From Actinernus sp. WN-2022 (taxonomy: Eukaryota; Cnidaria; Anthozoa; Actiniaria; Actinernidae): a stretch of 64,000 nt of DNA. Position 1 is the first letter of the stretch. Each line of letters opens with the position of its first letter. Shown in pieces: positions 24,695 through 38,801 of this stretch. Location of the stretch: the NCBI GenBank assembly GCA_030867875.1, contig JAOWCC010001601.1:248001-312000 (forward strand), given 5' to 3'. A program made the position numbers and the translations under genes. The notes under the pieces are model-generated. The model was not told the DNA's origin. It saw only the letters and a program-made list of their open reading frames with translations, and searched no databases.

Positions 24695-27600
24695 GTAAGT
24701 TATGGGGGGAGGGGGGGGGAGGGTGTTTTGAGTGGAGGGGTGTAGAATTTCGAACTTTTTCGTGAACAACCGATTTGCCTGAAGTTTGGCGTGACGATTT
24801 GCTTAGTGACAATGGGCATTTTCCGCTAGGTCTGACAAAAATCGGGGAAAAAAAGTTGAAAAGTGACTTTCTGGCTTTTAAAGACAACAGGTACACATTA
24901 ACTTACTTGTGTTACCTAAATGTCAATGTGGCGCCATTTCTCGAGCTTTTAATGGATTTCGATGCACTATACGGCAATACAACGTTCTCTTCCTGTAGAT
25001 TAAGATTAATCGATGGAAGTTTACTGTATATTGAGTACAAATACCAGAAAATGGCCTTTTTCTAACCAAACCCAAACCTCTAGCTCTCCAATAAAGAAAT
25101 TATGGGAAAGTTCTAACACAACACAAATAAATTATAGGCTAAAAATGCCAGAAAAATCTTTAGCTGTCATTTGCCCTTTCAAGAAAACGGCAAAAAGACG
25201 AGTTCCTGATCTCTAGGTATTTTATGGGGGGAAGGGGGAGGGTGTTTTGAGTGGAGGGGTGTAGAATTTCGAACTTTTTCGTGAACAACCGATTTGCCTG
25301 AAGTTTGGCGTGACGATTTGCTTAGTGACAATGAGCATTTTCCGCTAGGTCTGACAAAAATCGGGGAAAAAAAGTTGAAAAGTGACTTTCTGGCTTTTAA
25401 AGACAACAGGTACACATTAACTTACTTATGTTACCTAAATGTCAATGTGCCGCCATTTCTCGAGCTTTTAATGGATTTCGATGCACTATACGGCAATACA
25501 ACGTTCTCTTCCTGTAGATTAAGATTAATCGATGGAAGTTTGCTGTATATTGAGTACAAATACCAGAAAATGGCCTTTTTCTAACCAAACCCAAACCTCT
25601 AGCTCTCCAATAAAGAAATTATGGGATAGATCTAACACAACACAAGTAAATTATAGGCTAGAAAGGCCAGAAAAATCTTTAGCTGTCATTTGCCCTTTCA
25701 AGAAAACGGCAAAAAGACGAGTTCCTGATCTCTAGGTATTTTATGGGGGGAGGGTGTTTTGTGTGGAGGGGTGTAGAATTTCGAACTTCTTCGTGAACAA
25801 CCGATTTGCCTGAAGTTTGGCGTGACGATTTGCTTAGTGACAATGAGCGTTTTCCGCTAGGTCTGACAAAAATCGGGGGGAAAAAGTTGAAAAGTGACTT
25901 TCTGGCTTTTAAAGACAACAGGTACACATTAACTTACTTATGTTACCTAAATGTCAATGTGGCGCCATTTCTCGAGCTTTTAATGGATTTCGATGCACTA
26001 TACGGCAATACAACGTTCTCTTCCTGTAGATTAAGATTAATCGTTGGAAGTTTGCTGTATATTGAGTACAAATACCAGAAAATGGCCTTTTTCTAACCAA
26101 ACCCAAACCTCTAGCTCTCCAATAAAGAAATTATGGGATAGATCTAACACAACACAAGTAAATTATAGGCTAGAAAGGCCAGAAAAATCTTTAGCTGTCA
26201 TTTGCCCTTTCAAGAAAACGGTAAAAAGACGAGTTCCTGATCTCTAGGTATTTTATGGGGGGAGGGGAGGGGGGGGAGGGTGTTTTGAGTGGAGAGGTGT
26301 AGAATTTCGAACTTTTTTCGTGAACAACCGATTTGCCTGAAGTTTGGCGTGACGATTTGCTTAGTGACAATGAGCATTTTCCGCTAGGTCTGACAAAAAT
26401 CGGGGAAAAAAAGTTGAAAAGTGACTTTCTGGCTTTTAAAGACAACAGGTACACATTAACTTAATTATGTTACCTAAATATCAATGTGGCGCCATTTCTC
26501 GAACTTTTAATGGATTTCGATTCACTATACGGCAATACAACGTTCTCTTCCTGTAGATTAAGATTAATCGATGGAAGTTTGCTGTATATTGAGTACAAAT
26601 ACCAGAAAATGGCCTTTTTCTAACCAAACCCAAACCTCTAGCTCTCCAATAAAGAAATTATGGGATAGATCTAACACAACACAAGTAAATTATAGGCTAG
26701 AAAGGCCAGAAAAATCTTTAGCTGTCATTTGCCCTTTCAAGAAAACGGCAAAAAGACGAGTTCCTGATCTCTAGGTATTTTATGGGGGGAGGGGGGGGGG
26801 GAGGGTGTTTTGAGTGGAGGGGTGTAGAATTTCGAACTTTTTCGTGAACAACCGATTTGCCTGAAGTTTGGCGTGACGATTTGCTTAGTGACAATGAGCA
26901 TTTTCCGCTAGGTCTGACAAAAATCGGGGAAAAAAAGTTGAAAAGTGACTTTCTGGCTTTTAAAGACAACAGGTACACATTAACTTACTTATGTTACCTA
27001 AATGTCAATGTGGCGCCATTTCTCGAGCTTTTAATGGATTTCGATGCACTATACGGCAATACAACGTTCTCTTCCTGTAGATTAAGATTAATCGATGGAA
27101 GTTTGCTGTATATTGAGTACAAATACCAGAAAATGGCCTTTTTCTAACCAAACCCAAACCTCTAGCTCTCCAATAAAGAAATTATGGGATAGATCTAACA
27201 CAACACAAGTAAATTATAGGCTAGAAAGGCCAGAAAAATCTTTAGCTGTCATTTGCCCTTTCAAGAAAACGGCAAAAAGACGAGTTCCTGATCTCTAGGT
27301 ATTTTATGGGGGGAGGGTGTTTTGTGTGGAGGGGTGTAGAATTTCGAACTTCTTCGTGAACAACCGATTTGCCTGAAGTTTGGCGTGACGATTTGCTTAG
27401 TGACAATGAGCGTTTTCCGCTAGGTCTGACAAAAATCGGGGGGAAAAAGTTGAAAAGTGACTTTCTGGCTTTTAAAGACAACAGGTACACATTAACTTAC
27501 TTATGTTACCTAAATGTCAATGTGGCGCCATTTCTCGAGCTTTTAATGGATTTCGATGCAGTATACGGCAATACAACGTTCTCTTCCTGTAGATTAAGAT

Positions 27601-28337
27601 TAATCGTTGGAAGTTTGCTGTATATTGAGTACAAATACCAGAAAATGGCCTTTTTCTAACCAAACCCAAACCTCTAGCTCTCCAATAAAGAAATTATGGG
27701 ATAGATCTAACACAACACAAGTAAATTATAGGCTAGAAAGGCCAGAAAAATCTTTAGCTGTCATTTGCCCTTTCAAGAAAACGGTAAAAAGACGAGTTCC
27801 TGATCTCTAGGTATTTTATGGGGGGAGGGGAGGGGGGGGAGGGTGTTTTGAGTGGAGAGGTGTAGAATTTCGAACTTTTTTCGTGAACAACCGATTTGCC
27901 TGAAGTTTGGCGTGACGATTTGCTTAGTGACAATGAGCATTTTCCGCTAGGTCTGACAAAAATCGGGGAAAAAAAGTTGAAAAGTGACTTTCTGGCTTTT
28001 AAAGACAACAGGTACACATTAACTTAATTATGTTACCTAAATATCAATGTGGCGCCATTTCTCGAACTTTTAATGGATTTCGATTCACTATACGGCAATA
28101 CAACGTTCTCTTCCTGTAGATTAAGATTAATCGATGGAAGTTTGCTGTATATTGAGTACAAATACCAGAAAATGGCCTTTTTCTAACCAAACCCAAACCT
28201 CTAGCTCTCCAATAAAGAAATTATGGGATAGATCTAACACAACACAAGTAAATTATAGGCTAGAAAGGCCAGAAAAATCTTTAGCTGTCATTTGCCCTTT
28301 CAAGAAAACGGCAAAAAGACGAGTTCCTGATCTCTAG
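24695..28337 (+). repeat. 7-unit higher-order repeat, copy A (3643 bp)
   Basis: Unit ends are 25216, 25735, 26247, 26774, 27298, 27810 and 28337; lengths are 522, 519, 512, 527, 524, 512, 527. Markers in order are: GTAAGTTAT with GGGCATT, TTGTGTTAC and AAGTTCTAAC (unit 48); TGTGCCGCC, losing GGCGCC (unit 49); a 512-bp unit with ATCGTTGG (50); TTAATTATG (51); a consensus-like unit (52); a 512-bp unit with GATGCAGTATAC (53); TTAATTATG (54). Every marker repeats in the adjacent copy B. Confidence 0.95.
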
Positions 28338-31300
28338 GTAAGTTATGGGGGGAGGGGGGGGGAGGGTGTTTTGAGTGGAGGGGTGTAGAATTTCGAACTT
28401 TTTCGTGAACAACCGATTTGCCTGAAGTTTGGCGTGACGATTTGCTTAGTGACAATGGGCATTTTCCGCTAGGTCTGACAAAAATCGGGGAAAAAAAGTT
28501 GAAAAGTGACTTTCTGGCTTTTAAAGACAACAGGTACACATTAACTTACTTGTGTTACCTAAATGTCAATGTGGCGCCATTTCTCGAGCTTTTAATGGAT
28601 TTCGATGCACTATACGGCAATACAACGTTCTCTTCCTGTAGATTAAGATTAATCGATGGAAGTTTACTGTATATTGAGTACAAATACCAGAAAATGGCCT
28701 TTTTCTAACCAAACCCAAACCTCTAGCTCTCCAATAAAGAAATTATGGGAAAGTTCTAACACAACACAAATAAATTATAGGCTAAAAATGCCAGAAAAAT
28801 CTTTAGCTGTCATTTGCCCTTTCAAGAAAACGGCAAAAAGACGAGTTCCTGATCTCTAGGTATTTTATGGGGGGAAGGGGGAGGGTGTTTTGAGTGGAGG
28901 GGTGTAGAATTTCGAACTTTTTCGTGAACAACCGATTTGCCTGAAGTTTGGCGTGACGATTTGCTTAGTGACAATGAGCATTTTCCGCTAGGTCTGACAA
29001 AAATCGGGGAAAAAAAGTTGAAAAGTGACTTTCTGGCTTTTAAAGACAACAGGTACACATTAACTTACTTATGTTACCTAAATGTCAATGTGCCGCCATT
29101 TCTCGAGCTTTTAATGGATTTCGATGCACTATACGGCAATACAACGTTCTCTTCCTGTAGATTAAGATTAATCGATGGAAGTTTGCTGTATATTGAGTAC
29201 AAATACCAGAAAATGGCCTTTTTCTAACCAAACCCAAACCTCTAGCTCTCCAATAAAGAAATTATGGGATAGATCTAACACAACACAAGTAAATTATAGG
29301 CTAGAAAGGCCAGAAAAATCTTTAGCTGTCATTTGCCCTTTCAAGAAAACGGCAAAAAGACGAGTTCCTGATCTCTAGGTATTTTATGGGGGGAGGGTGT
29401 TTTGTGTGGAGGGGTGTAGAATTTCGAACTTCTTCGTGAACAACCGATTTGCCTGAAGTTTGGCGTGACGATTTGCTTAGTGACAATGAGCGTTTTCCGC
29501 TAGGTCTGACAAAAATCGGGGGGAAAAAGTTGAAAAGTGACTTTCTGGCTTTTAAAGACAACAGGTACACATTAACTTACTTATGTTACCTAAATGTCAA
29601 TGTGGCGCCATTTCTCGAGCTTTTAATGGATTTCGATGCACTATACGGCAATACAACGTTCTCTTCCTGTAGATTAAGATTAATCGTTGGAAGTTTGCTG
29701 TATATTGAGTACAAATACCAGAAAATGGCCTTTTTCTAACCAAACCCAAACCTCTAGCTCTCCAATAAAGAAATTATGGGATAGATCTAACACAACACAA
29801 GTAAATTATAGGCTAGAAAGGCCAGAAAAATCTTTAGCTGTCATTTGCCCTTTCAAGAAAACGGTAAAAAGACGAGTTCCTGATCTCTAGGTATTTTATG
29901 GGGGGAGGGGAGGGGGGGAGGGTGTTTTGAGTGGAGAGGTGTAGAATTTCGAACTTTTTTCGTGAACAACCGATTTGCCTGAAGTTTGGCGTGACGATTT
30001 GCTTAGTGACAATGAGCATTTTCCGCTAGGTCTGACAAAAATCGGGGAAAAAAAGTTGAAAAGTGACTTTCTGGCTTTTAAAGACAACAGGTACACATTA
30101 ACTTAATTATGTTACCTAAATATCAATGTGGCGCCATTTCTCGAACTTTTAATGGATTTCGATTCACTATACGGCAATACAACGTTCTCTTCCTGTAGAT
30201 TAAGATTAATCGATGGAAGTTTGCTGTATATTGAGTACAAATACCAGAAAATGGCCTTTTTCTAACCAAACCCAAACCTCTAGCTCTCCAATAAAGAAAT
30301 TATGGGATAGATCTAACACAACACAAGTAAATTATAGGCTAGAAAGGCCAGAAAAATCTTTAGCTGTCATTTGCCCTTTCAAGAAAACGGCAAAAAGACG
30401 AGTTCCTGATCTCTAGGTATTTTATGGGGGGAGGGGGGGGGGGAGGGTGTTTTGAGTGGAGGGGTGTAGAATTTCGAACTTTTTCGTGAACAACCGATTT
30501 GCCTGAAGTTTGGCGTGACGATTTGCTTAGTGACAATGAGCATTTTCCGCTAGGTCTGACAAAAATCGGGGAAAAAAAGTTGAAAAGTGACTTTCTGGCT
30601 TTTAAAGACAACAGGTACACATTAACTTACTTATGTTACCTAAATGTCAATGTGGCGCCATTTCTCGAGCTTTTAATGGATTTCGATGCACTATACGGCA
30701 ATACAACGTTCTCTTCCTGTAGATTAAGATTAGTCGATGGAAGTTTGCTGTATATTGAGTACAAATACCAGAAAATGGCCTTTTTCTAACCAAACCCAAA
30801 CCTCTAGCTCTCCAATAAAGAAATTATGGGATAGATCTAACACAACACAAGTAAATTATAGGCTAGAAAGGCCAGAAAAATCTTTAGCTGTCATTTGCCC
30901 TTTCAAGAAAACGGCAAAAAGACGAGTTCCTGATCTCTAGGTATTTTATGGGGGGAGGGTGTTTTGTGTGGAGGGGTGTAGAATTTCGAACTTCTTCGTG
31001 AACAACCGATTTGCCTGAAGTTTGGCGTGACGATTTGCTTAGTGACAATGAGCGTTTTCCGCTAGGTCTGACAAAAATCGGGGGGAAAAAGTTGAAAAGT
31101 GACTTTCTGGCTTTTAAAGACAACAGGTACACATTAACTTACTTATGTTACCTAAATGTCAATGTGGCGCCATTTCTCGAGCTTTTAATGGATTTCGATG
31201 CAGTATACGGCAATACAACGTTCTCTTCCTGTAGATTAAGATTAATCGTTGGAAGTTTGCTGTATATTGAGTACAAATACCAGAAAATGGCCTTTTTCTA

Positions 31301-31979
31301 ACCAAACCCAAACCTCTAGCTCTCCAATAAAGAAATTATGGGATAGATCTAACACAACACAAGTAAATTATAGGCTAGAAAGGCCAGAAAAATCTTTAGC
31401 TGTCATTTGCCCTTTCAAGAAAACGGTAAAAAGACGAGTTCCTGATCTCTAGGTATTTTATGGGGGGAGGGGAGGGGGGGGAGGGTGTTTTGAGTGGAGA
31501 GGTGTAGAATTTCGAACTTTTTTCGTGAACAACCGATTTGCCTGAAGTTTGGCGTGACGATTTGCTTAGTGACAATGAGCATTTTCCGCTAGGTCTGACA
31601 AAAATCGGGGAAAAAAAGTTGAAAAGTGACTTTCTGGCTTTTAAAGACAACAGGTACACATTAACTTAATTATGTTACCTAAATATCAATGTGGCGCCAT
31701 TTCTCGAACTTTTAATGGATTTCGATTCACTATACGGCAATACAACGTTCTCTTCCTGTAGATTAAGATTAATCGATGGAAGTTTGCTGTATATTGAGTA
31801 CAAATACCAGAAAATGGCCTTTTTCTAACCAAACCCAAACCTCTAGCTCTCCAATAAAGAAATTATGGGATAGATCTAACACAACACAAGTAAATTATAG
31901 GCTAGAAAGGCCAGAAAAATCTTTAGCTGTCATTTGCCCTTTCAAGAAAACGGCAAAAAGACGAGTTCCTGATCTCTAG
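28338..31979 (+). repeat. 7-unit higher-order repeat, copy B (3642 bp)
   Basis: Unit ends are 28859, 29378, 29890, 30416, 30940, 31452 and 31979; lengths are 522, 519, 512, 526, 524, 512, 527. It repeats copy A unit by unit, including the rare TGTGCCGCC and GATGCAGTATAC changes. The only differences noticed by eye are one G fewer in the fourth unit's G tract and A to G at 30733 (TTAGTCGATGG). This implies a very recent tandem duplication, or an assembly duplication. Confidence 0.95.
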
Positions 31980-33550
31980 GTATTTTATGGGGGGAGGGGG
32001 GGGGGGGAGGGTGTTTTGAGTGGAGGGGTGTAGAATTTCGAACTTTTTCGTGAACAACCGATTTGCCTGAAGTTTGGCGTGACGATTTGCTTAGTGACAA
32101 TGAGCATTTTCCGCTAGGTCTGACAAAAATCGGGGAAAAAAAGTTGAAAAGTGACTTTCTGGCTTTTAAAGACAACAGGTACACATTAACTTACTTATGT
32201 TACCTAAATGTCAATGTGGCGCCATTTCTCGAGCTTTTAATGGATTTCGATGCACTATACGGCAATACAACGTTCTCTTCCTGTAGATTAAGATTAATCG
32301 ATGGAAGTTTCCTGTATATTGAGTACAAATACCAGAAAATGGCCTTTTTCTAACCAAACCCAAACCTCTAGCTCTCCAATAAAGAAATTATGGGATAGAT
32401 CTAACACAACACAAGTAAATTATAGGCTAGAAAGGCCAGAAAAATCTTTAGCTGTCATTTGCCCTTTCAAGGAAACGGCAAAAAGACGAGTTCCTGATCT
32501 CTAGGTATTTTATGGGGGGAGGGGGGGGGGGGGAGGGTGTTTTGAGTGGAGGGGTGTAGAATTTCGAACTTTTTCGTGAACAACCGATTTGCCTGAAGTT
32601 TGGCGTGACGATTTGCTTAGTGACAATGAGCATTTTCCGCTAGGTCTGACAAAAATCGGGGAAAAAAAGTTGAAAAGTGACTTTCTGGCTTTTAAAGACA
32701 ACAGGTACACATTAACTTACTTATGTTACCTAAATGTCAATGTGGCGCCATTTCTCGAGCTTTTAATGGATTTCGATGCACTATACGGAAATACAACGTT
32801 CTCTTCCTGTAGATTAAAATTAATCGATGGAAGTTTGCTGTATATTGAGTACAAATACCAGAAAATGGCCTTTTTCTAACCAAACCCAAACCTCTAGCTC
32901 TCCAATAAAGAAATTATGGGATAGATCTAACACAACACAAGTAAATTATAGGCTAGAAAGGCCAGAAAAATCTTTAGCTGTCATTTGCCCTTTCAAGAAA
33001 ACGGCAAAAAGACGAGTTCCTGATCTCTAGGTATTTTATGGGGGGAGGGGGGGGAGGGTGTTTTGAGTGGAGGGGTGTAGAATTTCGAACTTTTTCGTGA
33101 ACAACCGATTTGCCTGAAGTTTGGCGTGACGATTTGCTTAGTGACAATGAGCGTTTTCCGCTAGGTCTGACAAAAATCGGGGGAAAAAGTTGAAAAGTGA
33201 CTTTCTGGCTTTTAAAGACAACAGGTACACATTAACTTACTTATGTTACCTAAATGTCAATGTGGCGCCATTTCTCGAGCTTTTAATGGATTTCGATGCA
33301 CTATACGGCAATACAACGTTCTCTTCCTGTAGTTTAAGATTAATCGATGGAAGTTTCCTGTATATTGAGTACAAATACCAGAAAATGGCCTTTTTCTAAC
33401 CAAACCCAAACCTCTAGCTCTCCAATAAAGAAATTATGGGATAGATCTAACACAACACAAGTAAATTATAGGCTAGAAAGGCCAGAAAAATCTTTAGCTG
33501 TCATTTGCCCTTTCAAGAAAACGGCAAAAAGACGAGTTCCTGATCTCTAG
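31980..33550 (+). repeat. Satellite units 62-64
   Basis: Unit ends are 32504, 33030 and 33550. Unit 62 has private CAAGGAAACGG. Unit 63 has ATACGGAAATAC and ATTAAAATTAATC; the latter is also seen at 8785 in unit 17. Unit 64 is S-like with a G5A5 tract that is one base short. Units 63-64 lead into the E-K-M-S block as units 17-19 do. Confidence 0.88.
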
Positions 33551-36500
33551 GTATTTTATGGGGGGAGGGGAGGGGGGGGGGAGGGTGTTTTGAGTGGAGA
33601 GGTGTAGAATTTCGAACTTTTTTCGTGAACAACCGATTTGCCTGAAGTTTGGCGTGACGATTTGCTTAGTGACAATGAGCATTTTCCGCTAGGTCTGACA
33701 AAAATCGGGGAAAAAAAGTTGAAAAGTGACTTTCTGGCTTTTAAAGACAACAGGTACACATTAACTTACTTATGTTACCTAAATGTCAATGTGGCGCCAT
33801 TTCTCGAACTTTTAATGGATTTCGATGCACTATACGGCAATACAACGTTCTCTTCCTGTAGATTAAGATTAATCGATGGAAGTTTGCTGTATATTGAGTA
33901 CAAATACCAGAAAATGGCCTTTTTCTAACCAAACCGAAACCTGTAGCTCTCCAATAAAGAAATTATGGGATAGATCTAACACAACACAAGTAAATTATAG
34001 CCTAGAAAGGCCAGAAAAATCTTTAGCTGTCATTTGCCCTTTCAAGAAAACGGCAAAAAGACGAGTTCCTGATCTCTAGGTATTTTATGGGGGGAGGGGG
34101 GGGGGGGGGGGGGAGGGTGTTTTGAGTGGAGGGGTGTAGAATTTCGAACTTTTTCGTGAACAACCGATTTGCCTGAAGTTTGGCGTGACGATTTGCTTAG
34201 TGACAATGAGCGTTTTCCGCTAGGTCTGACAAAAATCGGGGGGAAAATGTTGAAAAGTGACTTTCTGGCTTTTAAAGACAACAGGTACACATCAACTTAC
34301 TTATGTTACCTAAATGTCAATGTGGCGCCATTTCTCGAGCTTTTAATGGATTTCGATGCACTATACGGCAATACAACGTTCTCTTCCTGTAGATTAACAT
34401 TAATCGATGGAAGTTTCCTGTATATTGAGTACAAATACCAGAAAATGGCCTTTTTCTAACCAAACCCAAACCTCTAGCTCTCCAATAAAGAAATTATGGG
34501 ATAGATCTAACACAACACAAGTAAATTATAGGCTAGAAAGGCCAGAAAAATCTTTAGCTGTCATTTGCCCTTTCAAGAAAACGGCAAAAAGACGAGTTCC
34601 TGATCTCTAGGTATTTTATGGGGGGAGGGGGGGGGGAAAGGTGTTTTGAGTGGAGGGGTGTAGAATTTCGAACTTTTTCATGAACAACCGATTTGTCTGA
34701 AGTTTGGCGTGACGATTTGCTTAGTGACAATGAGCGTTTTCCGCTAGGTCTGACAAAAATCGGGGGGAAAATGTTGAAAAGTGACTTTCTGGCTTTTAAA
34801 GACAACAGGTACACATTAACTTACTTATGTTACCTAAATGTCAATGTGGCGCCATTTCTCGAGCTTTTAATGGATTTCGATGCACTATACGGCAATACAA
34901 CGTTCTCTTCCTGTAAATTAAGATTAATCGATGGAAGTTTGCTGTATATTGAGTACAAATACCAGAAAATGGCCTTTTTCTAACCAAACCCAAACTTCTA
35001 GCTCTCCAATAAAGAAATTATGGGATAGATCTAACACAACACAAGTAAATTATAGGCTAGAAAGGCCAGAAAAATCTTTAGCTGTCATTTGCCCTTTCAA
35101 GAAAACGGCAAAAAGACGAGTTCCTGATCTCTAGGTATTTTATGGGGGGAGGGGGGTGAGGGTGTTTTGAGTGGAGGGGTGTAGAATTTCGAACTTTTTC
35201 GTGAACAACCGATTTGCCTGAAGTTTGGCGTGACGATTTGCTTAGTGACAATGAGCGTTTTCCGCTAGGTCTGACAAAAATCGGGGGGAAAAAGTTGAAA
35301 AGTGACTTTCTGGCTTTTAAAGACAACAGGTACACATTAACTTACTTATGTTACCTAAATGTCAATGTGGCGCCATTTCTCGAGCTTTTAATGGATTTCG
35401 ATGCACTATACGGCAATACAACGTTCTCTTCCTGTAGTTTAAGATTAATCGATGGAAGTTTCCTGTATATTGAGTACAAATACCAGAAAATGGCCTTTTT
35501 CTAACCAAACCCAAACCTCTAGCTCTCCAATAAAGAAATTATGGGATAGATCTAACACAACACAAGTAAATTATAGCCTAGAAAGGCCAGAAAAATCTTT
35601 AGCTGTCATTTGCCCTTTCAAGAAAACGGCAAAAAGACGAGTTCCTGATCTCTAGGTATTTTATGGGGGGAGGGGGGGGGGGGGGGGGAGGGTGTTTTGA
35701 GTGGAGGGGTGTAGAATTTCGAACTTTTTCGTGAACAACCGATTTGCCTGAAGTTTGGCGTGACGATTTGCTTAGTGACAATGAGCGTTTTCCGCTAGGT
35801 CTGACAAAAATCGGGGGGAAAATGTTGAAAAGTGACTTTCTGGCTTTTAAAGACAACAGGTACACATCAACTTACTTATGTTACCTAAATGTCAATGTGG
35901 CGCCATTTCTCGAGCTTTTAATGGATTTCGATGCACTATACGGCAATACAACGTTCTCTTCCTGTAGATTAACATTAATCGATGGAAGTTTCCTGTATAT
36001 TGAGTACAAATACCAGAAAATGGCCTTTTTCTAACCAAACCCAAACCTCTAGCTCTCCAATAAAGAAATTATGGGATAGATCTAACACAACACAAGTAAA
36101 TTATAGGCTAGAAAGGCCAGAAAAATCTTTAGCTGTCATTTGCCCTTTCAAGAAAACGGCAAAAAGACGAGTTCCTGATCTCTAGGTATTTTATGGGGGG
36201 AGGGGGGGGAAAGGTGTTTTGAGTGGAGGGGTGTAGAATTTCGAACTTTTTCATGAACAACCGATTTGTCTGAAGTTTGGCGTGACGATTTGCTTAGTGA
36301 CAATGAGCGTTTTCCGCTAGGTCTGACAAAAATCGGGGGGAAAATGTTGAAAAGTGACTTTCTGGCTTTTAAAGACAACAGGTACACATTAACTTACTTA
36401 TGTTACCTAAATGTCAATGTGGCGCCATTTCTCGAGCTTTTAATGGATTTCGATGCACTATACGGCAATACAACGTTCTCTTCCTGTAGATTAAGATTAA

Positions 36501-38801
36501 TCGAAGGAAGTTTGCTGTATATTGAGTACAAATACCAGAAAATGGCCTTTTTCTAACCAAACCCAAACCTCTAGCTCTCCAATAAAGAAATTATGGGATA
36601 GATCTAACACAACACAAGTAAATTATAGGCTAGAAAGGCCAGAAAAATCTTTAGCTGTCATTTGCCCTTTCAAGAAAACGGCAAAAAGACGAGTTCCTGA
36701 TCTCTAGGTATTTTATGGGGGGAGGGGGGTGAGGGTGTTTTGAGTGGAGGGGTGTAGAATTTCGAACTTTTTCGTGAACAACCGATTTGCCTGAAGTTTG
36801 GCGTGACGATTTGCTTAGTGACAATGAGCGTTTTCCGCTAGGTCTGACAAAAATCGGGGGGAAAAAGTTGAAAAGTGACTTTCTGGCTTTTAAAGACAAC
36901 AGGTACACATTAACTTACTTATGTTACCTAAATGTCAATGTGGCGCCATTTCTCGAGCTTTTAATGGATTTCGATGCACTATACGGCAATACAACGTTCT
37001 CTTCCTGTAGTTTAAGATTAATCGATGGAAGTTTCCTGTATATTGAGTACAAATACCAGAAAATGGCCTTTTTCTAACCAAACCCAAACCTCTAGCTCTC
37101 CAATAAAGAAATTATGGGATAGATCTAACACAACACAAGTAAATTATAGGCTAGAAAGGCCAGAAAAATCTTTAGCTGTCATTTGCCCTTTCAAGAAAAC
37201 GGCAAAAAGACGAGTTCCTGATCTCTAGGTATTTTATGGGGGGAGGGGAGGGGGGGGAGGGTGTTTTGAGTGGAGAGGTGTAGAATTTCGAACTTTTTTC
37301 GTGAACAACCGATTTGCCTGAAGTTTGGCGTGACGATTTGCTTAGTGACAATGAGCATTTTCCGCTAGGTCTGACAAAAATCGGGGAATAAAAGTTGAAA
37401 AGTGACTTTCTGGCTTTTAAAGACAACAGGTACACATTAACTTACTTATGTTACCTAAATGTCAATGTGGCGCCATTTCTCGAACTTTTAATGGATTTCG
37501 ATGCACTATACGGCAATACAACGTTCTCTTCCTGTAGATTAAGATTAATCGATGGAAGTTTGCTGTATATTGAGTACAAATACCAGAAAATGGCCTTTTT
37601 CTAACCAAACCGAAACCTGTAGCTCTCCAATAAAGAAATTATGGGATAGATCTAACACAACACAAGTAAATTATAGCCTAGAAAGGCCAGAAAAATCTTT
37701 AGCTGTCATTTGCCCTTTCAAGAAAACGGCAAAAAGACGAGTTCCTGATCTCTAGGTATTTTATGGGGGGAGGGGGGGGGGGAGGGTGTTTTGAGTGGAG
37801 GGGTGTAGAATTTCGAACTTTTTCGTGAACAACCGATTTGCCTGAAGTTTGGCGTGACGATTTGCTTAGTGACAATGAGCGTTTTCCGCTAGGTCTGACA
37901 AAAATCGGGGGGAAAATGTTGAAAAGTGACTTTCTGGCTTTTAAAGACAACAGGTACACATCAACTTACTTATGTTACCTAAATGTCAATGTGGCGCCAT
38001 TTCTCGAGCTTTTAATGGATTTCGATGCACTATACGGCAATACAACGTTCTCTTCCTGTAGATTAACATTAATCGATGGAAGTTTCCTGTATATTGAGTA
38101 CAAATACCAGAAAATGGCCTTTTTCTAACCAAACCCAAACCTCTAGCTCTCCAATAAAGAAATTATGGGATAGATCTAACACAACACAAGTAAATTATAG
38201 GCTAGAAAGGCCAGAAAAATCTTTAGCTGTCATTTGCCCTTTCAAGAAAACGGCAAAAAGACGAGTTCCTGATCTCTAGGTATTTTATGGGGGGAGGGGG
38301 GGGGAAGGTGTTTTGAGTGGAGGGGTGTAGAATTTCGAACTTTTTCATGAACAACCGATTTGTCTGAAGTTTGGCGTGACGATTTGCTTAGTGACAATGA
38401 GCGTTTTCCGCTAGGTCTGACAAAAATCGGGGGGGAAATGTTGAAAAGTGACTTTCTGGCTTTTAAAGACAACAGGTACACATTAACTTACTTATGTTAC
38501 CTAAATGTCAATGTGGCGCCATTTCTCGAGCTTTTAATGGATTTCGATGCACTATACGGCAATACAACGTTCTCTTCCTGTAGATTAAGATTAATCGATG
38601 GAAGTTTCCTGTATATTGAGTACAAATACCAGAAAATGGCCTTTTTCTAACCAAACCCAAACCTCTAGCTCTCCAATAAAGAAATTATGGGATAGATCTA
38701 ACACAACACAAGCAAATTATAGGCTAGAAAGGCCAGAAAAATCTTTAGCTGTCATTTGCCCTATCAAGAAAACGGCAAAAAGACGAGTTCCTGATCTCTA
38801 G
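33551..38801 (+). repeat. Second E-K-M-S higher-order block (units 65-74)
   Basis: Unit ends are 34079, 34610, 35134, 35655, 36185, 36707, 37228, 37755, 38279 and 38801. The class order is E, K, M, S/E hybrid, K, M, S, E, K, M-like. It matches 10050-13720, at offsets of 23502-23508 on the left and 25080 on the right, with an extra K-M-S trimer of about 1573 bp. Unit 68 (35135-35655) has an S front but the TATAGCCTAG tail of E, as expected if E was lost by unequal exchange between about 35520 and 35577. Unit 70 has ATCGAAGG in place of ATCGATGG. Unit 72 has an interrupted tract, GGGGAATAAAAG. Confidence 0.9.
34089..34116 (+). repeat. Longest poly-G tract of the array (G6-A-G18-A-G3)
   Basis: Unit 66 has six G, one A, then eighteen G (34096-34113), one A and three G, followed within 20 bp by the GG and GGGG of GTGGAGGGGTG. 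Every unit has a version of this tract near its start, and several runs of three or more G within about 35 bp fit the usual G-quadruplex pattern. The K-class units carry the longest single runs: 14 at 10594-10607, 12 in unit 25, 18 here, 17 at 35672-35688 and 11 in unit 73. Confidence 0.9.
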
